From the NCBI GenBank assembly GCA_903891475.1, contig CAITEP010000012.1, forward strand, positions 1 to 64,000: 64,000 nucleotides of DNA, in the 5' to 3' direction. Position numbers and translations under genes: made by a program. This DNA is from an uncultured Mucilaginibacter sp. Its GTDB lineage: Bacteria > Bacteroidota > Bacteroidia > Sphingobacteriales > Sphingobacteriaceae. Positions 8,968 through 18,045 of the stretch are shown here, piece after piece; within the stretch, counting starts at the first letter, position 1, and the number at the start of each line of letters is the position of its first letter. The notes beneath the pieces were generated by a model, which ran no database searches, was not told the origin of the DNA, and worked only from the letters and a program-made list of their open reading frames with translations.

Positions 8968-9420
8968 ATGAAGACTTACATGAACGATGCTGTTTTTTTA
9001 AAAATGGGTTATGAAATATCGACCGAGAAAAGCGCGATCAATTTTGAAGTGGTTTATAATTATTTAAATGGCGACTCGTACTGGGCGCAAGGCATCCCTA
9101 AGGAAAAATTAAAAAAAGCCATTGAAAATTCAATATGCTTTAGTGTTTTGAAGGAACAAGAACAGGTAGGCTTTGCCAGGGTGATTAGCGACCATGCCAC
9201 ATTTGCCTATATTTGCGATGTTTTTATACTACCTAAGGCACGGGGAAATGGCTTATCAAAATGGTTGGTGCAAACCATCATGAACCATCCCGATTTACAA
9301 GGATTAAGGCGATGGTCGCTCGCAACTTTTGACGCGCATGGCTTATATAAACAATTTGGGTTCAAAGAGGTTTCGCGTCCCGACAGGTGGATGGAGATTT
9401 TTAAGCCTTATATTACATAA
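8968..9420 (+). CDS. GNAT family N-acetyltransferase
   Basis: Protein of 150 residues with the acetyl-CoA binding motif in the form ARGNGLSKWLV (about 92-102) preceded by the strand ICDVFILPKA. The tail (KQFGFKEVSRPDRWMEI) matches a well-known GNAT subgroup of uncharacterised acetyltransferases. Acceptor substrate unknown. Start is uncertain: ATG codons at 8968, 8980 and 9004 are all in frame, and the first gives a few more residues than most relatives. It precedes the AlbA_2 gene by 8 bp, so the two may be co-transcribed. Confidence 0.88.
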   Translation: MKTYMNDAVFLKMGYEISTEKSAINFEVVYNYLNGDSYWAQGIPKEKLKKAIENSICFSVLKEQEQVGFARVISDHATFAYICDVFILPKARGNGLSKWLVQTIMNHPDLQGLRRWSLATFDAHGLYKQFGFKEVSRPDRWMEIFKPYIT

Positions 9421-9428
9421 CTAAGGAA

Positions 9429-10061
9429 ATGACAATCATGAATTTAAGAAAGCTGATTTTTGAAGGCGAGGGCGTAAAACTCGACTTTAAAAAGAAAATT
9501 ACCAGTTGCGAGAAAATAGCGCGTACCATGGTTTCATTTACCAATAACAGGGGTGGTTTATTATTAATTGGCGTTGCCGATGACGGTACTATTACCGGGG
9601 TAAAAAATGATGATGAAGAACGCTACATGATTACCAAGGCTGCCCATTTTTTTGCCCGACCAGCACTCGACCCAATATTTGAAGAGGTTTATGTTGATGA
9701 TAAAATGGTACTGGTGGTAGAGATACAACAAAGCAATATGAAACCACATTATGCCCTTGCCGATGATGGTAAATGGTGGGTGTATGTACGGGTAAAAGAT
9801 AAAAGCGTATTGGCTAGTAAGGTTGTGGTTGACGTTTTAAAACGATCGTCGGGAACGGAGGGGGTGTTGATCGCTTACTCTGATTATGAACGAACTTTGC
9901 TTACCTATCTGGAAAATAACCCGCAAATAAATATAAAGGAATGTTGTAAGGTTTTAAAATTAAGCCGACCAAAAGCACAAAAGTTATTGGTAAACTTAAT
10001 CCTTTCTGGTATTGTAAAAATACATACCAGCGAAAAGGAAGAATATTATACCAGTGCCTAA
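9429..10061 (+). CDS. AlbA_2 / Schlafen-type ATP-binding domain protein with C-terminal helix-turn-helix
   Basis: Protein of 210 residues. Residues about 8-130 form an AlbA_2 (Schlafen DNA/RNA-binding-like) domain: the E-x-x-x-x-D-F-K-K start (EGEGVKLDFKK), the FTNNRGGLLLIGVADDG core and a YVRVKDKSVLAS end. Residues 145-205 look like a winged helix (CKVLKLSRPKAQKLLVNL) and may bind DNA. Stand-alone forms are annotated as putative DNA-binding or transcription factors and are shorter than the usual 400+ residue version with an HATPase_c_4 domain. ATG at 9441 (MNLRKLIF) is an alternative start. Function not established. Confidence 0.8.
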   Translation: MTIMNLRKLIFEGEGVKLDFKKKITSCEKIARTMVSFTNNRGGLLLIGVADDGTITGVKNDDEERYMITKAAHFFARPALDPIFEEVYVDDKMVLVVEIQQSNMKPHYALADDGKWWVYVRVKDKSVLASKVVVDVLKRSSGTEGVLIAYSDYERTLLTYLENNPQINIKECCKVLKLSRPKAQKLLVNLILSGIVKIHTSEKEEYYTSA

Positions 10062-10100
10062 TTAAATAGTTAGCAATTAAGGCAAAGCATTTTTAAACCC

Positions 10101-11468
10101 ATGAACTCTATCTACCAAAAATATAAACAATATTACCGTGATAATTTGGTATTGGCACTACCGGTAGTGATCTCTCAATTAGGGCATACACTGGTACAAA
10201 CGTCAGATAGTATTATTGTTGGTCATTTTGCAGGTACCGTTTCATTAGCAGCTTCTGCCCTATCCAGTAGTATTTTTGTTGTTTTTTTGGTGATAGGGGT
10301 TGGTATCTCATACGGCCTTACCCCCTTAATAGCCCAAAACAATGGCCGTGAAAACTTTGCCGAATGTGGCAAATTGCTGAGCAATAGTTTATTTGTGAAC
10401 TTGATAACCGGTATTTTGCTTTTTGCCCTCACCTATTTTTGCTCCGGCTATTTGTTGGATAGGATGCACCAAACTCCAGCTGTAGCGGCGCAATCCAAAC
10501 CATTTCTGATATTGTTGGGTATATCAACAGTACCGCTTATGGTATTTGTCACCTTTAAACAATTTGCCGAAGGATTGGGTTTTACCAAACAAGCCATGGT
10601 TATTTCAATTTGGGGGAATGTACTAAACATAGTATTGGGTATTATTTTTGTAAAAGGCTTATTTGGGATAGCCCCTATGGGTATAAAAGGTGTTGGCTAC
10701 AGTACCTTGATTGACCGCAGCGTAATGGCAGTAGTAATGGCAGTTTATGTATTTAAATCGCCAAAGTTTAAACAATACCTTACCCATTTTATGGTAACTA
10801 AGGTCGATTTTGCCCGTATAACGGCCATCCTGAAAATTGGAGTGCCGGTTGCCTTGCAATATACGTTTGAGGTAAGCGCGTTTAGCGCGGCGGCCATATT
10901 AATAGGAACCATTGGTTACCATGAACAGGCCGCGCATCAAGTAGCAATCAATTTGGCATCTATTACGTACATGATGGCCAGCGGGATATCGGCAGCTGCC
11001 ACTATAAAATCCGGCAATTATTTTGGGAGTAATGAGCATTTAAAACTAAGGCATTCGGCCATATCAAATTACCATATTGTTTTGGTATTTATGGGGTTGA
11101 TGGCCTGTATTTTTGCCACGCTAAACCATGCGCTACCTTGGATATACACTTCGGATACCACCGTAATTGCCATTGCGGCACAATTATTAATTTGGGCAGC
11201 CTTTTTCCAATTGTTTGATGGTACCCAAGTGGTTGGCTTGGGTATATTAAGGGGCATGGGCGATGTGAATATCCCTACCCTAATTACCTTTATAGCCTAT
11301 TGGATAATAGGATTACCCGTTGGGTACTTTTTTGGTTTCACATTGCATCAAGGTGTAAATGGTGTTTGGTATGGTTTAGTTTTGGGCTTAATTGCCTCTT
11401 CACTCCTGTTGTTTTATAGGTTTCATGTTATATCGATTAGGAACCATCGGAATAGTTTAAATGGTTGA
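10101..11468 (+). CDS. MATE family multidrug efflux transporter (NorM-like)
   Basis: Protein of 455 residues with twelve predicted membrane helices in two six-helix halves. Typical MATE features are LPVVISQLGHTLVQTSDSIIVG near residues 19-40 and QAAHQVAINLA in the second half. Family members export cationic drugs and dyes in exchange for Na+ or H+. It lies 39 bp after the AlbA_2 gene on the same strand, so read-through is possible. No MarR- or TetR-type regulator is adjacent. Confidence 0.93.
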   Translation: MNSIYQKYKQYYRDNLVLALPVVISQLGHTLVQTSDSIIVGHFAGTVSLAASALSSSIFVVFLVIGVGISYGLTPLIAQNNGRENFAECGKLLSNSLFVNLITGILLFALTYFCSGYLLDRMHQTPAVAAQSKPFLILLGISTVPLMVFVTFKQFAEGLGFTKQAMVISIWGNVLNIVLGIIFVKGLFGIAPMGIKGVGYSTLIDRSVMAVVMAVYVFKSPKFKQYLTHFMVTKVDFARITAILKIGVPVALQYTFEVSAFSAAAILIGTIGYHEQAAHQVAINLASITYMMASGISAAATIKSGNYFGSNEHLKLRHSAISNYHIVLVFMGLMACIFATLNHALPWIYTSDTTVIAIAAQLLIWAAFFQLFDGTQVVGLGILRGMGDVNIPTLITFIAYWIIGLPVGYFFGFTLHQGVNGVWYGLVLGLIASSLLLFYRFHVISIRNHRNSLNG

Positions 11469-11547
11469 GGAGGAATTAAACAAAATCGAATGATTGGAAA
11501 AAAGTCTTTGAAAACAAAATCATAAACTATAAATTAACCTTAATTAT

Positions 11548-12168
11548 ATGAGTAAAATAATTTTTGATTGCGCGGTTTCATTGGATGGTTTTTTCGCGGG
11601 CGATAACCGTGGTCCCGAAAACCCGATGGGTAATGTGGCGCATTTAATACACAGTTGGATGTTTAAACAAAAAGCGTTTTGGCAACACTTGGGTATGGAT
11701 GGTGGCGAAGAATACGGCGCGGATAGCAAACTCATTGAGGCTGTATTTGCCCGAACCGGCGCTTATATTATGGGAAAACGAATGTTTGAGGAAGGTGAAG
11801 TTGCCTGGCCGGAGGATTTGTTTAAGGCGGATGTTTTTGTGCTTACGCGTGAAAAGCGTGAACCTTGGGTACAAAAAGGAACTACAACCTTTTATTTTAT
11901 CAATGATGGTATAGAGAGCGCCTTAGAAAAAGCGCAGCAAGCAGCCAAGGGTAAGGATGTAAGAATACAGGGCGGTGCTAATACCATTCAACAATATTTG
12001 AATGCTGGTTTGGTCGACGAGTTTTTTATCCACACAGCTCCTGTATTTTTAGGAAGCGGCATACGCTTGTTCGAAGGAATAGACGCCAATAAATATGACC
12101 TTGAAATAATGGAAGTAATCCCATCTGATTTAACAACCCATGTGAGGTATAAATTGAAAAAGAAATAG
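11548..12168 (+). CDS. Dihydrofolate reductase family protein (RibD C-terminal-like)
   Basis: Protein of 206 residues of the RibD-C/DHFR-like superfamily: N-terminal strand IIFDCAVSLDGFFAG, the MGKRMFEEGE loop (about 72-81), and the nucleotide-binding QGGANTIQQYLNAGLVDEFFIH segment near residues 138-158. These small NADPH-binding proteins are widespread and mostly uncharacterised; true folate or pteridine activity is not implied. It is separate from the authentic ribD of this window (59118-60200). Stand-alone gene with a 79-bp upstream gap. Confidence 0.88.
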   Translation: MSKIIFDCAVSLDGFFAGDNRGPENPMGNVAHLIHSWMFKQKAFWQHLGMDGGEEYGADSKLIEAVFARTGAYIMGKRMFEEGEVAWPEDLFKADVFVLTREKREPWVQKGTTTFYFINDGIESALEKAQQAAKGKDVRIQGGANTIQQYLNAGLVDEFFIHTAPVFLGSGIRLFEGIDANKYDLEIMEVIPSDLTTHVRYKLKKK

Positions 12169-12300
12169 GGAGAAATTACTGAATCTTTGATGGTTTGTCT
12201 ATAGTAGACCTTTGGTAATATTACCAAAATGGAATAAATTTTTGCCATGTCAAAAAAGTACCTATTCGTTAAAGTTTAGCATTAATTAAATTTAGGAAAA

Positions 12301-12729
12301 ATGAAAACCTTTTTAGGATTATTTTCAATTATTGTACTATGCTTATCGGGTTGTAATCGAAATAAAAACAATTTTAATAGAACTGTTAAACTTGATTTCA
12401 AAAATCAAAAATGTAATTGTAAACTATTTGTTGAGGTTTATAAAGTAGGCATACTAAACAATTTAACAGCTAATTACCTTACTGATTCTACTAGTTTTAG
12501 AATTTATGCAGGCACCTTTGACGAAGAAAATGGGTATTTTCAATTTAAATGTTTAGGCGATTGTATTTCAATTGTGCGTATTGAAAAAACAAATCAGATT
12601 TTTAAGCTAGATAGTGCAATTGTAAATAAAAAGCTTCAAGTAACACCTAATTTAAGTTATCAACTTAAAGCTGTGGATGTAAAGGTTTATTATTTAAAAG
12701 ACTTGAAAAGGCGTCGTATATTTGAATAA
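12301..12729 (+). CDS. Small lipoprotein, unknown
   Basis: Protein of 142 residues with a lipoprotein signal (MKTFLGLFSIIVLCLSGC; lipid Cys at about residue 18). The mature part is short, beta-rich and contains a C-N-C motif and a later Cys (FKCLGDC), but no domain is recognised. It is more AT-rich than the surrounding genes. It converges with the histidine kinase gene, with only 13 bp between the stops. Real gene likely from the good signal peptide; function unknown. Confidence 0.6.
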   Translation: MKTFLGLFSIIVLCLSGCNRNKNNFNRTVKLDFKNQKCNCKLFVEVYKVGILNNLTANYLTDSTSFRIYAGTFDEENGYFQFKCLGDCISIVRIEKTNQIFKLDSAIVNKKLQVTPNLSYQLKAVDVKVYYLKDLKRRRIFE

Positions 12730-12742
12730 TACTACCCTAAAA

Positions 12743-14107
12743 TCATTCATTACGCTCCACAATTTTCAAAGGCAGCTTAAAGCTAAAATTGGAGCCTTGG
12801 TTCTCCACACTTTCTGCCCAAATTTCTCCATCCATCAACTCTACCAGTTTTTTACAGATGGATAAGCCCAAACCAGTGCCATTATATACTTGAGAGAAGT
12901 TATTGGTAATTTGAGAAAATGGCTGAAATAAATCGGCTAGCGCTTCTTTTTTTATACCTATACCGGTATCCTTCACGCTAAAAACCACTTCCTGCATGGT
13001 AGCTGTTTGGGTGCTTACGGAAACTTCGACAATAACACTACCTTCCTGCGTAAATTTGATGGCGTTAGATATCAGGTTGATTAATATTTGCTGTACCCGG
13101 CTTTCATCCATCCAAACCAACGTGGCTACATCGCTTGCTATATGATAATTGATTTGAATATCTTTTTTAGCGAATTTTTTATAGGAAGTGCTTATTTTCA
13201 TGGCACTTTCTACACAATTTTTAATGTTTGATTCTTTGAGGTTTAAGCTGAATTGACCAACCTCCATTTTTGATAGGTCAAGTATATCAGTTACGATATT
13301 GACCAATAAACTACTGCTGGAATGTAGCATCTCAATCAATTCCTGCTGCTCGGCCGATAATTCAGTGTCTGATAACAATTCGGTAATGCCTATAACCCCA
13401 TTCAATGGTGTCCTGATTTCATGACTCATGCTGGATAAGAAATTGGTTTTTACATCCTTTTCCTTTTCGGCCTTGTCTTTTGCCAGCGATAGGGCTTTGC
13501 TATAAGTCTCCAATTCTTGGTTTTTGCCAAGAATTTCAGCTTTATCGCGTAAATGAATTCGCTTTAAGGAACTAATCAATATACCGGTAATAAAAATATT
13601 TAAAATGCCTGAAAAAATCAGGTCGGATTGTTTTTCAGCTTCCGTACTAATATGTACGAGATTGGGGAAATGCTTTTCTACCTGAAAACAAGCAAAAAAA
13701 ACTGAAGCTAATAGAATAATAAAAAACCAGTGATATTTGGGTGGTAGCAGTACCAAAATAAAACCTATAAAAGCAATACCCGAATGAGTGGTTGAACCTT
13801 CCACCCCACCATTGAAAAACCAGGCAGGAATAATGGCTGCAATGGCAAAAAAAACAAAAAACAATGCCAAGCGAATGTCGTATTTTTTAAACCTACTGTA
13901 AATAAATCCTGTTGTTGTGCAAATGGCAATTGCAAGTTCTATAAAAATTAATTCCAAAGGAAAATGCAGGTAAACATTTACCAAGGCACCAATGAAAACG
14001 TTCAGGCTAACGGTGAAGCAAACAACATTAAAAAACTTATTCTCTAATGATAAGTACGGATTATCAACCCCTAAAAACTTTTTAATCTTGTTTATATATG
14101 TCACCAT
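12743..14107 (-). CDS. Membrane sensor histidine kinase
   Basis: Protein of 454 residues. About six membrane helices in residues 25-185 form the sensor, followed by a coiled coil (190-220), a HisKA domain with the H-box FLSSMSHEIRTPLNG (phospho-acceptor H229) and an HATPase_c domain with N, G1 (VKDTGIGI) and G2 (NGTGLGL) boxes ending near 447. There is no receiver domain and no response regulator gene nearby, so it is an orphan kinase in this window. The sensed signal is unknown. The first gene upstream on its strand is 460 bp away. Confidence 0.92.
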   Translation of the reverse strand: MVTYINKIKKFLGVDNPYLSLENKFFNVVCFTVSLNVFIGALVNVYLHFPLELIFIELAIAICTTTGFIYSRFKKYDIRLALFFVFFAIAAIIPAWFFNGGVEGSTTHSGIAFIGFILVLLPPKYHWFFIILLASVFFACFQVEKHFPNLVHISTEAEKQSDLIFSGILNIFITGILISSLKRIHLRDKAEILGKNQELETYSKALSLAKDKAEKEKDVKTNFLSSMSHEIRTPLNGVIGITELLSDTELSAEQQELIEMLHSSSSLLVNIVTDILDLSKMEVGQFSLNLKESNIKNCVESAMKISTSYKKFAKKDIQINYHIASDVATLVWMDESRVQQILINLISNAIKFTQEGSVIVEVSVSTQTATMQEVVFSVKDTGIGIKKEALADLFQPFSQITNNFSQVYNGTGLGLSICKKLVELMDGEIWAESVENQGSNFSFKLPLKIVERNE

Positions 14108-14415
14108 TCTTTAACACTCAATTATCCCACATTCAATTTTATCACTTCTAAAGAAGCATAAGCAGGATATATCCAAAGCTTATAATTATTCTTTAATTTG
14201 GAGGTTAAAATAAACATTAAAACGAAATATCCTATTCTTTTTGTGTAAATAGCAAATTTACTTACCATTTTTGGCAAGCTGTTTTTATCATGTCTTTAAC
14301 GTACTTATTGGGAAACATGGATATGTTTTTCCTGAAATAATTACCTATGTATTGTATTATTTTTGTTAGGGAGGATTGTGTTATATTTATTATAAAGTCA
14401 TTAAATTAAGTGCCA
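14108..14415. other. Intergenic stretch without a recognised gene
   Basis: AT-rich stretch between the kinase start and a small ORF. The only signal seen is a TATTTTTG at 14358-14365 (TAnnTTTG-type -7 element), 50 bp before the small ORF. No RNA gene, riboswitch or long repeat was recognised. Confidence 0.4.
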
Positions 14416-14547
14416 ATGAAAAATAAAGACGACAATATTGCGAATGGTTACTTTTTCGTCATTCATGTTCACTTATGGCAAATTGCAGTTTTGATAATCC
14501 TTATTTTTGGTTTAATTTATTTTATAAAAAAGAACCGCCAAACCTAA
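14416..14547 (+). CDS. Possible 43-residue single-pass membrane peptide
   Basis: ATG at 14416 opens a 43-codon frame ending TAA at 14545-14547. The product has a short acidic/basic N-terminus (MKNKDDNIANG), one strongly hydrophobic helix (about residues 21-37, LWQIAVLIILIFGLIYFI) and a basic tail (KKNRQT), the positive-inside pattern of a real single-pass protein. A possible -7 element (TATTTTTG, 14358-14365) lies upstream. No homologue is recognised; it may also be a chance ORF. Confidence 0.4.
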   Translation: MKNKDDNIANGYFFVIHVHLWQIAVLIILIFGLIYFIKKNRQT

Positions 14548-14567
14548 TCAAACTACAAATTCCTAAA

Positions 14568-15470
14568 CTAAAAATAAACCTCATTCGCTACCCTAAAGGT
14601 ATTGCAATGCGCTTCTACAATGTCTTTAATTTCGGGTGAGTAGCCGCCACCCATGCTTACCTGCACCGGGATATTATGTTGTTGGCATTGCTCCAGTACA
14701 AACCTGTCGCGGGCCTTGCAGCCATTTTTGGTTAGGGATAGCTTGCCAAGCTTGTCGGTTGTCAGTACATCCACTCCTGATAGGTAAAAAATAAAATCGG
14801 GTTGGTGTTGGGCGATGAGTTGGGGTAAGGTGGCTTGTAAAAGATTTAAATAAGTTTCATCATCCGTTCCATCAGGCAATGGAATATCCAAATCCGATTT
14901 TTCCTTACGTGCCGGGAAATTATTAGCACCATGCATAGAAAAGGTAAACACTTTTGTATTATTTTCGAAAATTTGCGCGGTACCATTTCCCTGGTGCACA
15001 TCTAAATCAATGATTAAGATGGTTTTTGCAAGTCCGTTATTTAACAGGTAATTAGCGGCCATGGCTTGGTCGTTGAGCAAACAAAAACCTTCACCCCAAT
15101 TGCTACCCGCATGGTGGGTACCTCCGGCAACATTAAAAGCGATGCCATGTTGCATGGCGTAAAAACAACCCTCTAGTGTACCGCTGCCAATCTGAATTTC
15201 GCGGCTTACCAACTCGGATGTTAAAGGGAAACCTATTCGGCGCTGCTCCTTTGGTGGCAGACTAAGATTTTTAAGTTGTTCCCAATAAGCTGGTTCGTGG
15301 GTCATCAAAATAACTTCTTCGGATAATTTACCCGGCGAAAATAGATTTTCATGGGTGATGAGTCCTTCATGCAGCAATTGTTGCGGAATCAACTCGTACT
15401 TCAGCATCGGGAAACGATGCCCTTCGGGCAAGGGATGGGCATATATCGGGTCGAAAGCTATTTTTAACAT
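14568..15470 (-). CDS. Histone deacetylase family protein
   Basis: Protein of 300 residues of the HDAC/acetoin utilization/acetylpolyamine amidohydrolase family. Active-site features: the tandem His in GGTHHAGSN (H119, H120), the zinc-site segment DLDVHQGNGT (D157, H159), and the GGGYSPEI loop near the C-terminus. Bacterial members remove acyl groups from polyamines, lysines or other amines; the substrate is not known here. It follows kynU by 16 bp and likely shares a transcript with it. No signal peptide, so cytoplasmic. Confidence 0.9.
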   Translation of the reverse strand: MLKIAFDPIYAHPLPEGHRFPMLKYELIPQQLLHEGLITHENLFSPGKLSEEVILMTHEPAYWEQLKNLSLPPKEQRRIGFPLTSELVSREIQIGSGTLEGCFYAMQHGIAFNVAGGTHHAGSNWGEGFCLLNDQAMAANYLLNNGLAKTILIIDLDVHQGNGTAQIFENNTKVFTFSMHGANNFPARKEKSDLDIPLPDGTDDETYLNLLQATLPQLIAQHQPDFIFYLSGVDVLTTDKLGKLSLTKNGCKARDRFVLEQCQQHNIPVQVSMGGGYSPEIKDIVEAHCNTFRVANEVYF

Positions 15471-15486
15471 AAATTAGCCTCTGTAG

Positions 15487-16767
15487 TCAATTATTATCCA
15501 AGGCCTCTAAAAGTACACCCGAAGCTATAAAAACCTCTTTAAACGTATTATAAAGCGGCACAGGGCTCAAGCGTATCACATTAGGCTCTCGCCAATCACC
15601 TATAATACCCTTAGCTGTAATGTAATCAAATAGCCTTCGAGCATTTTGTTTGCAAACAATGGATAATTGGCAACCCCTGGCTTCGGGATTACTTGGTGTA
15701 ATAACTCGGAACAACTCCTCTCCTTTTGCTTGATTAATTTGATTGATTAAAAATTCCAGGTAGCCAGTCAGTAATGCACTTTTTTCTCTTAAAGGTGCCA
15801 CACCTCCCGCCTCTTCAAATATAGTTAAAGCCGCATCATGCAAGGCCAGCAGCATAACCGGACTAGTGCTTAATTGCCAACCATCCGCGCCCTGCTCGGG
15901 CACAAAACCCTGTGCCATTAAAAACCGTTTGCCTTCCTCGTAACCCCACCAACCCGAAAAGCGTGGTAAGGTGGTATCATAAAAATACCGTTGGTTCACA
16001 AAAATACCCCCTATACCACCCGGCCCCGAATTGAGGTATTTATAAGAACACCATACGGCGAAGTCGACCTCCCAATTATGGAGTTGTAGAGGTACATTGC
16101 CAACCGCGTGTGCCAAATCAAACCCTACATAGGCACCAGCTTGATGAGCGGCGCTGACTATGGCGGCTAAATCAAAAAACTGACCGTTTATGTAATTGAT
16201 GCCACCGAATAGCACCAATGCCAATTCATCTTGATGTTGGGCGATGGTTGCTAAAATAGCTTCGGCACTGTATCTGCCATCCGCTTCAACAGGAACTTCA
16301 ATAATAGCATCGGCAGGGTCAAAACCGTGAAACTTTACTTGGGTTTCAATTGCGTACTGATCGGATGGAAAGGCATTGCCTTCCATCAGTATCTTATACC
16401 TTTTTTTTGTTGGCTGATAGAAACTTACCAACAGCAAATGAAGATTTACTGTAAGTGAATTCATGATAGAAACTTCTTCCTCTAAAGCCCCAACGATGGG
16501 TGCCAGTTTTTTCCTTAAACTTTTATGGTAATTGAGCCAAGGTTGTTCTCCTTCAAAAAAACCCTCAATGGCAATTTGCCTCCAAACATCCAGTTGAGCT
16601 TGTAAATGTGTCTGCGCTGATATAGGTTGCAAACCCAATGAATTGCCACAAAAATAAACCGCATCCCTACCCTGATGCTGAGGGATATAGAAGCGTTGCC
16701 TAAAGTGTTTTAATGGATCGTTCGCGTCCATTAGTTCGGCAAATTCCAGGGTGTTTTGGTAAACCAT
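15487..16767 (-). CDS. kynU: Kynureninase
   Basis: Protein of 426 residues matching the length and sequence of kynureninase, a fold-I PLP enzyme that cleaves L-kynurenine to anthranilate and alanine (or 3-hydroxykynurenine to 3-hydroxyanthranilate). Features: FCGNSLGLQP near 39-48, the FDLAHAVGN segment with the PLP-binding Asp (about D217), and the Schiff-base Lys in CSYKYLNSGPGG (K243). No other kynurenine-pathway gene (dioxygenase or monooxygenase) is in the window. It is 32 bp downstream of the alkyladenine glycosylase gene, in a same-strand run. Confidence 0.95.
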   Translation of the reverse strand: MVYQNTLEFAELMDANDPLKHFRQRFYIPQHQGRDAVYFCGNSLGLQPISAQTHLQAQLDVWRQIAIEGFFEGEQPWLNYHKSLRKKLAPIVGALEEEVSIMNSLTVNLHLLLVSFYQPTKKRYKILMEGNAFPSDQYAIETQVKFHGFDPADAIIEVPVEADGRYSAEAILATIAQHQDELALVLFGGINYINGQFFDLAAIVSAAHQAGAYVGFDLAHAVGNVPLQLHNWEVDFAVWCSYKYLNSGPGGIGGIFVNQRYFYDTTLPRFSGWWGYEEGKRFLMAQGFVPEQGADGWQLSTSPVMLLALHDAALTIFEEAGGVAPLREKSALLTGYLEFLINQINQAKGEELFRVITPSNPEARGCQLSIVCKQNARRLFDYITAKGIIGDWREPNVIRLSPVPLYNTFKEVFIASGVLLEALDNN

Positions 16768-16799
16768 ACAGGTATATTTTAGGCTTTATTTAAAACTAA

Positions 16800-17402
16800 T
16801 TATTTGTTAGGCTTGCTTACGTACTGATTACCTTTTACATAAAAGCGATAAGGCAGCAAGGCATCCTCGGCGGCATAGGCTACACCTATTCTTGGTACAG
16901 CTGAAATATCGTCAGGATGAATTTCAATCCCCCTATCTTCAATCCATACTTCTGTTGATTGTAAACTAAACGCATTCAAGCTCCTATCAATACCCAAGGC
17001 TTTCGCTACCGAACCTGGTCCGGCGGTAAGGTTAGGTTTTAGCTTAGTCATTTTTTTTCTTAGTAGCATTACGTCCAAACCATTGGTAGGTACAATTGCC
17101 CTAATCAATACCGCATGTGGCTCACCCGCCACTGAGGTAACTACATTAAATAAATGGTGGATGCCATAGCATAGATAAACATAAGCAATGCCACCTTCCA
17201 TAAACATAGTTTGGGTTCGCGGGGTATTTTTGTTTCCATAGGCATGGCTGGCTTTATCAACCGCGCCATTGTAGGCTTCGGTTTCTACAATCATTCCGCC
17301 GGTTAGCTCACCAGCTATATTGGTAAATAAATACTTCCCTAATAAGTTGCGACTTATAGCCACAACATCGCTACTCTGGTAAAACGATGGGGGCAATTTC
17401 AT
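16800..17402 (-). CDS. DNA-3-methyladenine glycosylase (AAG/MPG family)
   Basis: Protein of 200 residues of the alkyladenine DNA glycosylase family, which removes alkylated and deaminated purines in base-excision repair. The catalytic signature IVETEAYNG is visible (the second Glu, about E42, being the water-activating one), followed by the DNA-contact region NTPRTQTMF and YVYLCYGIHHLFN. Its start overlaps the end of the alpha/beta hydrolase gene by 32 bp. That places it in the same transcript, although the two functions have no clear relation. Confidence 0.94.
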   Translation of the reverse strand: MKLPPSFYQSSDVVAISRNLLGKYLFTNIAGELTGGMIVETEAYNGAVDKASHAYGNKNTPRTQTMFMEGGIAYVYLCYGIHHLFNVVTSVAGEPHAVLIRAIVPTNGLDVMLLRKKMTKLKPNLTAGPGSVAKALGIDRSLNAFSLQSTEVWIEDRGIEIHPDDISAVPRIGVAYAAEDALLPYRFYVKGNQYVSKPNK

Positions 17403-18045
17403 TGCTGAATATTTTTTTTAAAACCGCGTTTATTTCATTAGGCATATCATAAATCATGATATGGGTACCGCCCTTAATGATGATGGCATCCTTTACTTTT
17501 TTATAAGAGAATACCAAATCCTTATCGCCATTAATGTGGTAGGTATTTGGGGGGATCACTTTATTTTCCCAATTTAAGGCTGCTGCCATACCCCATTTTA
17601 AAAAATCAGTCGACCAGCCCCGCATCATATCCATAAACAAACCAGTGTCATCTTTATCCATTTGTCCAAAAACCAACTCTGCCAAAAAATCAACCGATTT
17701 AAATAACTTTTCGGGAATAATATTGTAAATGGGCACATTGTAAAAAAGCTTGAAATAAACCGGAGCCTCAAACACTGTTTTTATGCTCGAGGTCAGGATT
17801 AATTTTTGCAACGGTATTATTTTGGCAATCTCTACCCCTATCATCGCCCCTAATGAATTTCCTATAACGATGGAATTTGGGGTAATGCTGTAAGCCTCGG
17901 CAAGTTTGCGGGCATAACTTTCCAAACCATCACAACCGTCAGTAGGCAACCATTTTACGGGCACTACCTCAAACCCTGTAAAGTCTAAATTATCATAAAT
18001 TCGGGTATCGGCGCCAAGGCCGGCAATTAAAAAAAGCTTGTCCAT
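17371..18045 (-). CDS. Alpha/beta hydrolase
   Basis: Protein of 224 residues with the alpha/beta-hydrolase fold. The nucleophile elbow is GNSLGA (S64), with a likely acid in INGDKDLVF and the His in GGTHIMIYD near the C-terminus. The substrate is unknown; small Bacteroidetes members of this kind are uncharacterised. It immediately follows the fRMsr gene (adjacent bases 18046/18045) and overlaps the glycosylase gene by 32 bp, so the three are translationally packed. Confidence 0.85.
   Translation of the reverse strand: MDKLFLIAGLGADTRIYDNLDFTGFEVVPVKWLPTDGCDGLESYARKLAEAYSITPNSIVIGNSLGAMIGVEIAKIIPLQKLILTSSIKTVFEAPVYFKLFYNVPIYNIIPEKLFKSVDFLAELVFGQMDKDDTGLFMDMMRGWSTDFLKWGMAAALNWENKVIPPNTYHINGDKDLVFSYKKVKDAIIIKGGTHIMIYDMPNEINAVLKKIFSNEIAPIVLPE

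Noticed and set aside
12743..14107. Hybrid histidine kinase
   Set aside because: The protein ends right after the HATPase domain; no receiver domain.
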